Below, piece by piece: positions 51,475-62,538 of a stretch of 64,000 nt of DNA. Source of the DNA: Rhynchospora pubera (taxonomy: Eukaryota; Streptophyta; Magnoliopsida; Poales; Cyperaceae); the NCBI GenBank assembly GCA_028095005.1, contig CM051459.1, forward strand, positions 201,415,902 through 201,479,901, given 5' to 3'. Both the position numbers and the translations under genes were made by a program. The notes beneath the pieces are model-generated. The model was not told the origin of the DNA, searched no databases, and was given only the letters and a program-made list of their open reading frames with translations. Each line of letters opens with the position of its first letter. The stretch's first letter is position 1.

Positions 51475-51623
51475 GGCTCCGCTTTGGATGGGTGCAGGAA
51501 TAAGAGAATAGCTTCTTTTTATTTCTAAATTTATTATAAACAATCCAAACTCTTCACAAAATTACACATTTTTCAATACTTTTTCCCTTATTCATCTTAT
51601 TCCCACACCATCCAAACGGAGCC
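51475..51623. mobile_element. Tourist-like MITE with AAT duplication, downstream of WRKY
   Basis: The ends are GGCTCCGCTTTGGATGG and CCATCCAAACGGAGCC. AAT lies at 51472-51474 and 51624-51626. Confidence 0.8.
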
Positions 51624-51657
51624 AATGTGAAGTTTTATTTTTTTTATGGTTATATAT

Positions 51658-51817
51658 GCCTGCGTTTGGATAGTTGGAAGAAAGAAGAAGAAGAAGGAAG
51701 AAGAAGAAGGAAGAAGAAGAAAAAAAATTATAAACAATTCAAATTCTTCACAAAGTTACACACTTCCCAATACTTCTTTCCTTCTTCCCTTCTTCCCACA
51801 CCTATCCAAACGCACCC
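51658..51817. mobile_element. Tourist-like MITE, second copy downstream of WRKY
   Basis: The ends are GCCTGCGTTTGGATAG and CTATCCAAACGCACCC. The interior has GAAGAAGAAGGAAGAAG and ACACACTTCCCAATAC. Confidence 0.7.
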
Positions 51818-52510
51818 TATATTATGCATCTCTTCTTTTTGAAGATAAATTGGAGGTCTAAGCCACCCAACTTATTTTTATATATATTATGCATCTCTTC
51901 ATTCCTTTTCAAAGGAATGACATATATATTTATCCATTTCTTGTATGAAATGGAGAAGATTTATAAAAGACAGTCTTGAATATATTATCCAGTACGCGGT
52001 TTCTTGTGTCTTCTTTCTTTTGAATTGAACCTGCCAGTTTTTAAAGTTATCAAGGTATATCAAATATTCAATGCACCGACAGATCCATTCTTGTCTTATT
52101 TTCTACCGAAAAAGGCAGAAATAGACTAGCAATACTGCATGCATATATGCTCATTCATGCATAACTGCATATGCTTAAGAATCTTTCAATCAGTTCTGAT
52201 AAGCGAAACTTCAACCACACTTTTTTTTTTGGGGGGCGGGGGTGTCCTATATATGTGTCAGATTAATTGAATTTGCTATTTCTGTAATTGTGAATTTCTA
52301 ATATCACAAATTTTTGCGTACAATATTATTTTTATTTCCTACTTTTATAAAGCAGTTATATTTTTAAAGAAATATAAGTTGGTGCAGAAATATTAATATA
52401 CCGAAACTACATAAAATATTGTGCTTTCTATTAACTGCTACAAACATACATGTTAAAACATATATATATATATATATACTTCTCTATATATATATATATA
52501 TATATATATA

Positions 52511-52888
52511 GAGTTTAGCTACGGTGAGTCGCGACCAAAACTCCTAGATCTAGATCAAAATGACCGATCCAAATCGTCCAATATGATCTCCCTATTGAAA
52601 TCTCCATGTAGACCGAATTTTTTATTTTTTCGAAATTTTTAAGTATTTTTTTGAAATTTTAGAAAATCGTTAATCTAATTGGTTCTGAACCATTCAAAAA
52701 CATCAGTTTTTAAAAATCCGAAAAAAATACTTAAAAATTTCGAAAAAATAAAAAATTCGGTCTGCACGGAGATTTCAATAGGGAGATCATATTGGACGGT
52801 TTAGATCGGTCATTTTGATCTGGATCTAGGAGTTTTGATCGCGACTCACCGGAGGGTCCGTGAGCCGCGACTCACCGTAGCTAAACTC
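52511..52888. mobile_element. TA-tract hairpin MITE, family 1
   Basis: The ends are GAGTTTAGCTACGGTGAGTC and GACTCACCGTAGCTAAACTC, with (TA)n on both sides. The arms are nearly identical to the copies at 38106 and 39363. Confidence 0.9.
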
Positions 52889-52904
52889 TATATATATATA
52901 TATA

Positions 52905-53306
52905 GAGGATTGCTAAAATGCTATGCATAGCACGGATGCCTTTGTGCTACGGATTCGTTCTTGCCTTTCATGTTTCAAACAACCGATCCAAACCGTTCAT
53001 TATTTCTAGATATTGAAATCTTATTAGAAACCAAATTTTCCATTTTTTTTAATTTTTTTACTATTTTTTTCATATTTTTGAAAATCGCTGTTGTTGAAGG
53101 GTTCAGAATTTATTAGATTAAGTATTTTAAAAAATCTGAGAAAAATAGTAAAAAAATTAAAAAAAATGTAAAATTTGGTTTCTAATGAGATTTCTATATG
53201 AAGAAGATAATGAACGGTTTGGATCGATTGTTTGAAGCATAAAATTAAAGAACGAATCTATAGCACGAAGGTCATCCGTGCTATGCATAGCATTTTAGCA
53301 ATCCTC
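52905..53306. mobile_element. TA-tract hairpin MITE, family 4
   Basis: The ends are GAGGATTGCTAAAATGCTAT and its complement. A subterminal palindrome TGCTATGCATAGCA is present. The core ACCAAATTTTCCATTTTTTT is related to families 2 and 3. It lies directly beside the family 1 copy. Confidence 0.88.
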
Positions 53307-54801
53307 TCTCTCTCTATATTATTATCAAAGAAAAATGTGATTATCGATATGAAAAATTATTTAGCTATTTCTGTGCAGGTAATTCTCTGAAGAGGATAGC
53401 TGGATAAGTGACTGCTTCGCACATTCTGGTTTGCATTGACTTCTAGTCTTCTAGATTATATTGTAGTACATGTATCTTGCATTAGGCGTTTATATATTTT
53501 GCTTCAGGCTCTAATTAAGGCAGATTTTTAATGCCGTTTAGCCCACTGGGGCACATCATTTCTTATTTTCTTGTACTAGTTCTCTTAGAATTTGATTATG
53601 GGACTGGAGATAGATATGTATATGGGACAAAATTGCTATTAATTGGTACCGTTAAATCATTAGGCTTTCTATTTTTTGCGGCATTCTGATTAGAATTTAT
53701 ATTTCGTTAATTAATGCTGTTAAATTATTACGCTTTCTTCTCGAGGGTTCGCGTGACGAACGTCTTGAGCTCCATCATCTCCCTCGCATAGTCGTCCACT
53801 CTCTCTCTCTTGATTTTTTCTCTCCTATTTTCATTCAAAAGAAAATAGGGGCCAAACTCCTATTTTCATTCAAAAGAAAATAAAATCATTAGGATTTCTC
53901 AACTTTACGTGCGTAGCGTTTTGATAGAGATTTTCCATTCAAATTAAATAGACCTTTATTTTTTTTTTCATATTGCTTAAATATTCGTTGTCATTTTGCC
54001 TGCTTAACACAGCTGAGTTTTGAAAAATGCTTTGTTCGCGAGGGGCAATGTTATCCTCTGCTTATCCACTCAATAAAAATGTATCATCTCATCATCTGCA
54101 ACAAAGAGAGGAGCTATAGCCTTTTAAATTTTTTCAATAAAATAAAAATATCTAATTGAATATTTTGGAATTGAAAAATTAGAATTTTAAAAATAGAAAA
54201 GAGGTTATTATCATCTGCATCTCGAATATTGTTTTCACCTTCGAGTTGAGCGAGGCACAAACAGTTTTTGAGTCCTCCAAATTCACGGAACTCAAATATT
54301 GTGCGAGTCTTTCATTATTACTGATCACACTTACGTGCTAAAAATATATTACGTATGAAATAGCTGACCAAGAAAATGATCTTTCTAGAAAATATAAAAA
54401 TTTATTATACGGAGTTATAATATCCAGCGTCTTTTTCTTTATTACTGATCACTGTAAATTGTTTTTCCGCTTCTTTTTCTTTATTTTGTAAGTACCAATT
54501 TTTACTGGTTCAATGAAATTGTAGGAAGACCATCGTCTACCTACCTTCAAAAAAAAAAATATCCAGCGTCATAGATTATGTTAGCATAACATAATAATTT
54601 ATTGACAAAACAATTAACATGATTTAGTTTTTTTTTAAATAATGTAAGAGCTTTAATAATATTGTTCGAAATTCAGTATCACAGATCATTTTGGTGTCTT
54701 AAATTTTCATATTTTCTTTTGTTTTAATTTACCTTTATTCGAAGTACCATAGGCCGGGTCTAATTGGGCCAGGCCTATACATGCCAACGCCACTAGATAG
54801 T
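53307..54801. other. Intergenic, possible WRKY 3'UTR exon and a short direct repeat
   Basis: At 53379 the sequence TTCTGTGCAG is a good acceptor-like site for a 3'UTR intron beginning at GTACTC after 51173 (inference only). The block TCCTATTTTCATTCAAAAGA occurs twice, at 53824 and 53858. No other feature was recognised. Confidence 0.4.
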
Positions 54802-54810
54802 GGTTCCCTC

Positions 54811-56314
54811 CGAAAAAAAATTATAACTACCGTTACTGTTCACTCGAATTTCGATAATAACAGTTAAAAATTTAACATTTTAAAAATAACGTCGCTGGAT
54901 CGTCATTTGGATTGACGAAATCGCAAAATCCTTGAATCATCATTTGGTTGGATCGTCAATTGGATTGACGATCAATGATATGGACAGATAGAAATGTTAA
55001 AGGAAACGTTTATTTGTATGTTTTAATAATCAAAACATATGTATGAATCATTTATTGAAGGAAACGTTTCAGAGCACCAGCTCTTAAACCCTTGTTTTGA
55101 TCAGTTGAATATTATTTTGTATTTTCAATACATTAAAGTTAATGAATTTATCGACACATTTTTACATTTTACATTTTTACTTTTTAAGTACCTAAACATT
55201 AATAATAAGAAGAGATCATTTAATTATTTTCTATATTCTTAATACATTATAGCCTAGTTCCATTATCCGGAGTTTTTTTTTTTGTTTCAATAACAATTAT
55301 TTAACTAAATAATTTTGATAATTATAAGATAATAAAGTTTATAGTTTAAATATAATATTACCGACATGGTCTATGTTACGAAACTAATATAGTTAAAAAA
55401 TATATAATAAAGTATGTTCATCAAAAGACAAAAAAAACCTAAAAGTAACTAAAGCAAAACTAACATCGTGTGCGTGACTCTTTCACATGTTAAAACTTAA
55501 AAATGAAGCAGATGCGATATATTCGTGTTCGAGACATTTGTCAATCAAAACATAACATTTAGTCATTTATTTTGGATAAGAATTTATTGGAAACAAATTA
55601 TCTTTATATATTTTAAACAATGTATTTCAAATTTAGTTAAAATTATTTTAGAATTTTGGGTGACACCTGAGTAAATGAATGAGCTTTGCTATTAGTTGAC
55701 ACGTTTTTCTTTAGATAGAACTCGAAAAGGGGGAAAAAAAAGTACTTAGAAACATTTCCTATTTTTATATGATCAGGAATTTGTCTACCCTCTCAAACAA
55801 CTCCCTGATAGTACGATGCGTAGTAAATATTTTTCAACAATATTTTCACATTATAAATTTAATTTCGGATATATTATATATAATTAATTAATATTTAACA
55901 GATCAATGATTTAATTTTACAGGTTTTTTTTTGGGTGAATGACCCCACAAATCTATAGTGTGACCAAAACATTAAAAGATGCCACATTTAAACATGCACT
56001 GGACGATGTGCGGACAAATAAATAACATTTTATTTGTTCTTAAACCCTTGTGTTGATCAGACGTTTCTGGTGCTCTGAAACGTTTGCTCTATCTGTCCAC
56101 AGCGGCAGAAATTGAAAAAAAACAACTTGGAATGTTTGATCGTCAATTGGAATGACGATCCAATTTTGGGTCGTCATTCAGGATTACGATCCAAAGAATT
56201 TTCGATTTCATCAATCCGGATGACGATCCAACGACATTATTTTTAAAATTTCGAACTTTTAACTGTTATTATCGAAATTTGAGTGAACAGTAAAGTTAGT
56301 TATAATTTTTCCGG
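54811..56314. mobile_element. Non-autonomous Mutator-like element, 9-bp target duplication
   Basis: GGTTCCCTC flanks the element exactly at 54802-54810 and 56315-56323. The terminal arms are inverted over nearly 290 bp (AAAAATTATAACTA.C..TACTGTTCACTC at the ends, TTTCGATAATAACAGTTAAA inside). The arms are rich in GATCGTCA/TGACGATC units. The centre (about 55100-56030) has no transposase. CTTAAACCCTTGT.TTGATCAG occurs in direct orientation near both inner arm ends (55084 and 56040). Confidence 0.85.
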
Positions 56315-56390
56315 GGTTCCCTCTTCTTTGCTAGTTTCGTAAAATTTACCTTTTTCGTTAGTTTAATTTTCGGTAAAAAAAAATATCTTA

Positions 56391-56549
56391 GGGGGCGTTT
56401 GGATCGCTTAGGAATTGGGAGAATTTGCTATTTCTAGGCATAAATTTATTGGAAAGTGTGTAACTTTGTGAAGAGTTTGGATTGTTTATAATAAATTAAA
56501 TTCCAGAATTTGCAATTCTTGCAAATTCTGGGTTCGTCCAAACGCCCCC
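56391..56549. mobile_element. Tourist-like MITE with TTA duplication
   Basis: The ends are GGGGGCGTTTGGATCGC and GTCCAAACGCCCCC. TTA lies at 56388-56390 and 56550-56552. This copy has the best-preserved termini of the family in the window. Confidence 0.9.
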
Positions 56550-56742
56550 TTAGAAATTTGTTAATGTATGGTTCAAAATTTTTGTTTGGTGAGAAGATAT
56601 ATATTTATAAAAAAACGAATGTTAACAACGAAGATATAGGTTTTCTTATTTTCAGTTGGAAAGCTAAGAAAAGTACATCTGTAAATTACTAAAGACAGAA
56701 ATGCCATTTGACAAACAATTTTAGATACATATTTTTCAAAAA

Positions 56743-56937
56743 GTCTAAGCCTTTTATCCCAAACAAATTGGGGTAGGCTAGAAATGACACTCCAACTCTA
56801 GTCATTTCTTGTATATATGGTTGAGTTTTTACGCTGGCTCGCCAAGCCTATCGCAAGCATGCGGGCTTGAATTCTGAATCTCTTAGAAGAGAACCAAGTG
56901 CTTTTACCAACTAAGCTACTAGACCACATGCTAGACG
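56743..56937 (-). mobile_element. tRNA-derived SINE (Au-like), second copy
   Basis: The minus-strand head has a perfect-looking A box TAGCTTAGTTGG and a decayed B box. The tail ends AATTTGTTTGGGATAAAAGG. The flanks share ATATTTTTCAAAAA (56729-56742 and about 56938-56952). Confidence 0.8.
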
Positions 56938-56952
56938 ATATTTTTCAAAAAA

Positions 56953-57734
56953 CTAAAATTGTCCCAGTGTTGTTCCAGCAATAAAATGTGTTGTGTGACT
57001 GGAGATGGCGCCATGTTACTGTTGGCCGGAGGAAGTTGGCTCTGTAAGTGTATTTAACTATTTATAGATCATTGAGGTTATTGTTTTTTTCTCAGATGAC
57101 TTTCAAAAGTTTTGTTTTATCTAGAGGCTTAAAAACATTAAAAATCAGCCAGAATCATTGATTTGTTTTATCTAAATGTTGTCAATCAGGGGAGATGGAT
57201 GAGTTACAGAATTTGTAATTGAGTTCCATTATCAAATTTTCTTGTGTTGAGCAGTAAAGATCAGTTGAAATGTAACATTCATCATGTGAAAATTTTTCAG
57301 CCAGAATAATTGCATTTTCGATAGTCAGACATTTGCGTGCTTTTAAATGCCAGTTCTGGTACTATACTGGGTTTTTGCATGTGCTGGTTCGGACTGTTCG
57401 GTATCAGCATGGAGCATCCACAATTTCAAAAATTAAGCGCTTGATGAAGGTTGCGAGTATTGGATACTAATTCATGGAAATTTATTGATATTATATTTTA
57501 CTGCTATTTTGGCACCATAAGAATAAGAGAAGACAAATTACATGGAAATAAAATTAAAAAGGGTCCATGTGCATGTAACTTGCAGTATATTACAATAGAC
57601 CCAAATAAATGCAACAATTGACGGTTTAAACTCTTAAAAGGACAAACACACAGATCATCATTCTATCAAGAAATCGATAGTTAAAAAAGAAAAACAAAAT
57701 GAAAGAATTTCTTTTTACACCAAACTCTGATAAA
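56953..57734. other. Intergenic and UGD 3' flank
   Basis: The right part is the 3'UTR and downstream sequence of UGD (minus strand). Nothing else was recognised. Confidence 0.5.
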
Positions 57735-59318
57735 TTATGCTACTGCTGGCATGTCTAATAGCCAAGGGTCAAGTGGCCTACCGATAGAGTACACAATGAA
57801 CCCGATCTCTCTAAGCTTCACCGGATCAACCATGTTGCGACCATCAAACATAAATGCTGGCTTTTGCATACCATCGTAGATCTTCTTGTAGTCGAGGTCC
57901 TTGAACTCATCCCACTCGGTCAAGATGCACACACCATGTGCCCCCTTGGTCGCTTCGTATGGGTCCCACATCACAGTGACCTGCTTTCTAGCAGTGGGGC
58001 TCATTGGCTGCTGTGGGACTTGGTTGTCCCAATCCAACTTGTTTGTGGCAAGGTCATATTGGATTTGATCCTCAGTAACTTTCGGGTCATAGATGCTTAT
58101 ATTGGCTTTTTCCCTTAACAGACCCTGAGAGACAAAAATTGATGCCGATTCTCTGGTATCAGCAGTATCTTTTTTAAATGCAAACCCCAAAATGGCGATC
58201 TTTTTCCCTGATACTGTGTTAAACATGGAGGAAATAACACGGTTCAAAAACCGTCTTTTCTGATAATCATTGATCTTAATTACCTGCTTCCAATAATTCG
58301 CCACCTCAGGAAGACCGTTGCATTCGCAGATATAAACCAAATTAAGTATATCCTTTTGAAAGCATGACCCACCAAACCCGACACTTGAATTCAAGAACTT
58401 TGGGCCAATCCTTGAATCCATGCCAATTGCATATGCCACCTCAGATACACTTGCTCCTGTGGCCTCGCACAATGCTGACATGGCATTTATGGAGGAGACA
58501 CGCTGAGCTTGAAAAGCATTTGATGCAAGCTTAGACAACTCTGCCGACCAGAGATTTGTTGTTATGATCAAATCATCAGGGACCCACCGCGCATAAATAT
58601 CCTTCAGTGTCTGAACAGCCTTCTGTCCTTCCGGTGTTTCCCTTCCACCAATTAGCACTCTTTCAGGATATAATAAATCCTCGATCGCTGTTCCTTCAGA
58701 AAGGAACTCAGGATTGGATAGGACTTGGTATTTTACGCCGTTATTATTGTGATTTAGTATCTTTTCAATTGCCTCTGCAGTTTTTACAGGTACTGTAGAT
58801 TTTTCAACCACAATCTTGTCAGAGTTGGACACATCAGCAATCATGCGAGCTGCTTTCTCCCAGAAGGTGAGATCAGCGGCCTTTCCTGTAGTACATGGTT
58901 CATAGTAGATTTTAATCAAATTACAGAGGACATTGTCTTGTTGAGCAATTAAAGAGACCACACATGAAATTTCTATTTTAGGATAATGAATTAGGTTAAT
59001 ACAATAAAAGGAGTTAACATATTTACCAGCACCAAGGCCACTAGTCTTGGTTGGTGTGTTTACTGAGAGGAAGAGGATTTCAGCATCTGCCACATGTTTC
59101 TCAATGTCAGTACTGAAAAAGAGATTGCGACCTCGGCAAGCCTTCACCACATCATCCAGACCGGGCTCATAGATTGGAAGCTTGTCTCTGTTCCACGCAT
59201 CAATTCGAGAAGCACAGATGTCAACCACTACAACCTCTGATTCCGGGCATTTCAGAGCTATGACTGCCATTGTGGGTCCACCCACATATCCGGCACCGAT
59301 GCAGCAGATCTTCACCAT
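57735..59318 (-). CDS. UGD: UDP-glucose 6-dehydrogenase
   Basis: Cytosolic enzyme that oxidises UDP-glucose to UDP-glucuronate with two NAD+, feeding synthesis of cell-wall xylan and pectin precursors. The coding sequence is 59318-59027 joined to 58885-57735 (TAA), 1443 nt and 480 aa, exactly the usual plant length. It contains the N-terminal Rossmann motif GAGYVGG (residues 8-14), NPEFLSEGTA and the catalytic Cys272 in GFGGSCFQKD. The second nucleotide-binding half has ILGFAFKKDTADTR, and the C-terminus ends PLDPWLLDMPAVA. The start is the ATG before VKICCIGAG; upstream codons in frame lack an ATG and belong to the leader. The intron at 59026-58886 is 141 nt, phase 1, divisible by three and stop-free, so unspliced reading gives 47 extra residues between GLGAG and KAADLTFWE. 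Functional and well conserved. Confidence 0.96.
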   Translation of the reverse strand: MVKICCIGAGYVGGPTMAVIALKCPESEVVVVDICASRIDAWNRDKLPIYEPGLDDVVKACRGRNLFFSTDIEKHVADAEILFLSVNTPTKTSGLGAGKYVNSFYCINLIHYPKIEISCVVSLIAQQDNVLCNLIKIYYEPCTTGKAADLTFWEKAARMIADVSNSDKIVVEKSTVPVKTAEAIEKILNHNNNGVKYQVLSNPEFLSEGTAIEDLLYPERVLIGGRETPEGQKAVQTLKDIYARWVPDDLIITTNLWSAELSKLASNAFQAQRVSSINAMSALCEATGASVSEVAYAIGMDSRIGPKFLNSSVGFGGSCFQKDILNLVYICECNGLPEVANYWKQVIKINDYQKRRFLNRVISSMFNTVSGKKIAILGFAFKKDTADTRESASIFVSQGLLREKANISIYDPKVTEDQIQYDLATNKLDWDNQVPQQPMSPTARKQVTVMWDPYEATKGAHGVCILTEWDEFKDLDYKKIYDGMQKPAFMFDGRNMVDPVKLREIGFIVYSIGRPLDPWLLDMPAVA

Positions 59319-59340
59319 TTTACTTGGGCTCTGAATTGAC

Positions 59341-59557
59341 CTGATCAAGACAGAACAAGTTAGGTAAACTTTATAGAAAAAGACAGTATGATAAAATGGA
59401 TTCTGATCAGAGAATTCAGAAAAAGAAAAGGTGCAATTATGCCTTCAGAATTAAATATATACACAGATTTTAAAAAGAATTTGGCAAGTCATTGACTATG
59501 CATAGTTTTTCTTTTCTTTTGAATTACTTAAAAAGGGTATCAAAACCATAAAATTAC
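59341..59557 (-). other. UGD 5'UTR intron
   Basis: On the minus strand the donor TTATCAG|GTAATT lies at 59557 and the acceptor TTGATCAG|GTCAAT at 59341, 22 nt before the ATG. This gives a 217-nt leader intron. Leader introns are common in plant UGD genes. It is inferred from splice signals only. Confidence 0.65.
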
Positions 59558-59670
59558 CTGATAAAATTGGTGAGATCGATAACAGATTGAAGCTTTTTGT
59601 TATCACAGAGAGGGAGAGAGAGCCAGTCAAAGATGTCTAGTTGATAGAAACCGTATGGCAACAGAGTGGC

Positions 59671-59679
59671 ATTTAAATA
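59671..59679 (-). promoter_or_regulatory. Candidate UGD TATA box
   Basis: The minus strand reads GTATTTAAAT about 30-40 bp upstream of the pyrimidine-rich leader (CTCTCTCTCCCTCTCTG). The spacing fits a core promoter. There is no other support. Confidence 0.45.
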
Positions 59680-59699
59680 CTAAGAGTACGGAAAGATGG

Positions 59700-62529
59700 A
59701 AGCAACAAACCTATTGTTGAAATACTAGAGTGGCATTTTAAATACAGAGTGTTTCATTTATTGCTAAATTGGTACAGAGTCATTAATTCTATTGTTGATG
59801 TTATTGAGAGACAGCAATATGCTACTGTTGACGTTATTTTATTCGATAATAAATCAGTAATTAAAACCGCTACAAGAAAGAGAGCTTCAAAAAAGAAAAA
59901 GAAAAAGAAAAAAAAATACTAGTCTGCGGATTAGTTGCACCATCAATTTTGGTTGTTAGATTTTAAAGAAAGCAGAAAATCCATAAAGTCAGAATGGAAG
60001 CATAGAATAAGTTGGATGATAAACATTGTTTCATGATTAATTTTATGCCATAAGAATCTCTTAACTGTAACAAATCCGGAGTAGAAGCATGTAGTCTAAT
60101 CTGAAGTGTATTAGATCAAATTTCAAGAGTCAGGGATTCAAGTATCGAATGTGTTTAAATTTTTTTTTTTTAAAAAAAGGATGGATTTAAAACTTCTCTT
60201 TGTAAAGGAAAAAAAAAACTGAGTACAAATTAATTTAACATTACTAATTATTTTATTGCAGAGCTTTTGAAGTGCACAAAATGGAACAAAGAGATCCCAA
60301 ACACTTTTAAATCTACAAATTGCACACTAGTTGGCCACATGTTTAATTTAAGTGAGAATTTAATTCTTTATAATCATCTAATATTCATATTTTATATTTG
60401 TATCTATTTAATGAAATATATACACGGATGATATTTGGAACCCAACAAGGGTCTTTTATAGACATTTAAATTTAAAAATATGTTGAGAGATTTGACCCCT
60501 AATTTATCATTAAAAAAAATCTATTTTGTTGTACACTCCTAAAATCCGTCATAGAAGATCTACAATAGTTTAGTCACCCCTAAAATGCGTCATAGAAGAT
60601 CTTCAATTCTTTAAACCAGAGAATATTTCCAATTCTACCCACCAGAATTAATTAAACCAAAAGCTAGTCTAATTTTTTTTTCGTTTTTTGTATATTTCGC
60701 AATTTTCTAATAAATGTCAAAGGCCTGAATATTATTAGATATAGTCTGGTTGCTTGTTAGACGGAGCTGTCTGTTATGATTTTTTTATTTTATCCCAAAA
60801 AGAGTTCGGTGCATTTAAAATGGATCTAATTAGTGGTCCTACTGCAATCTGCATGGTGTATCTGGCACCCACGATGATAAATTTTCATGTCTGTTTTTGA
60901 CACTTTAATAAATTGAAGAACAACCAAAACGGAAGTTGAATCTACATTATTAACATATTGTGCGAAAATTATTTCGGAGTTGTATTACTTGTCACTAGGC
61001 AGAATCACACTATTCAATTAAGTTCTGCATTTCTTACCATTTTGAGTGGATAATTAGGAATTTGGAACATATAAATATCTATGGACTTGAAACTATGAGA
61101 ATTTGCCAGACTGGTTCGGTTGTTGTCATATTGACATCAGAATCATTTCCATGTGAATTTTATATAGTTTATCACATTATATTTTCCCGGTCTGAGGCGA
61201 TCTTCCCAGCAGAACCGTATGTTCTTCTAGAAATTTTGTTTCTAAATTTACTTATTATTAAACAAAATATGCTGATGAAGAGGGATTAAAAAAATGTAAA
61301 AATATGAAACAAAAACTTAGAATAAAATATATTACTATAATAAATTAAGTTCAATGACATTCCAATAGTTTTATTTCAAAAAACAATGAACATGTACAAT
61401 TAATTAATTCTATTACTTTTATTTTATTATTATTAATAGTATCAATTTTAAATTTGTTGTTGTTTGTGTTGGTTGGGGGGTGGGTGCGTCGCCCGTACTG
61501 TACTCTATTTCTGTTCCGGATACCAGTGGATATTAAATATTTAAATTAACTATATTAAGACAACCTCAAACTTGAGACCCATTGCCTATACTCCCATTAA
61601 TCTGATTTTCCATCTACTTCTTTCCTTAACTGGTAAAATTTTTGTTAGTAAAAAATTTTGTATTATTTTTATTATTTTTTCTAGGATTACAGATTTTTCG
61701 TCTCAGTCATAACTAAAATTCATAAAAGATAACTTGATGCCCAAACTAAAAAAAGAAAATCAGATTGCTCTGAAGTTTTAGTAAATTTGTTATAACTATA
61801 CAATAGAAGAAAAAACAGAAAGCAACTTTGATGTGTTGTGGCGATCTGCGCTAGGACTTTGTTTGCAGCGAAGCAGTTTGGTGTGTTCTGCTATGAGAAC
61901 CAATTCAACTTCATACTTTTTAGTTTTTATACAAGACTTCCATACCTTTTTTTTTAGTTGAGTTCATGTAATTTTAGTAGTATTCTGTCGAACTCTGACA
62001 AACAAATCAACCATTCGATAAAAGGACTTTAAAGTATTAACCAGAACTTTGCGAAAGTTACATGCAAATAAAGAACCAGTAAAAGAAATTATCAACCTGT
62101 CAAATTTTTAACAGTTAAATATATTACAATAGAATAATGATAATTTTTATATTAGTGCGAGAATATTTCTTCAAATATTTTATCGTTATTTATAAAGGAT
62201 GACAACGGATGTTACATATCTGGTCAAAGGACATGTGCTGATGTGCCTATCCAGTTCAGATTGAATTATAAAAATACAATAATAGAAGATGCACCTCGCA
62301 TTTTCCGGGGAAGATATCTCAACATGTCCATGCTCAAGCTCCCAAATGGCTGAATTAAATGCATTATAGGCCATGAGCCCATGACAAAAGAAAATAATCG
62401 TAGCTTTTAAAGGCTTAGGCCTTAAAAGAAATATGTCTCATAACTGGCCCGTCTTATAATGGGCTAAAATCTCAACCCCTTCTCTTTGTCGCTTATTTTC
62501 ACCAAGTTAAAGAAAAAATTTATAAGATG
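59700..62529. other. UGD upstream intergenic region
   Basis: AT-rich, with no supported gene. A SINE tail like that of the element at 12348 (CTTTTATAGACATTTAAATT, then CCCCTAATTTATCATTAAA) occurs at about 60450-60520, without a convincing head. Confidence 0.5.
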
Positions 62530-62538
62530 GTTGACATT

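Noticed and set aside
53740..53900. Possible SINE or gene fragment with CTCGAGGGTTCGCG and a CT-rich run
   Set aside because: Only a short direct repeat could be confirmed; there is no A box, tail or duplication.
59319..59348. Ten-residue N-terminal extension of UGD
   Set aside because: It needs a non-ATG start and includes the leader-intron acceptor. The ATG at 59318 gives the conserved 480-residue protein.
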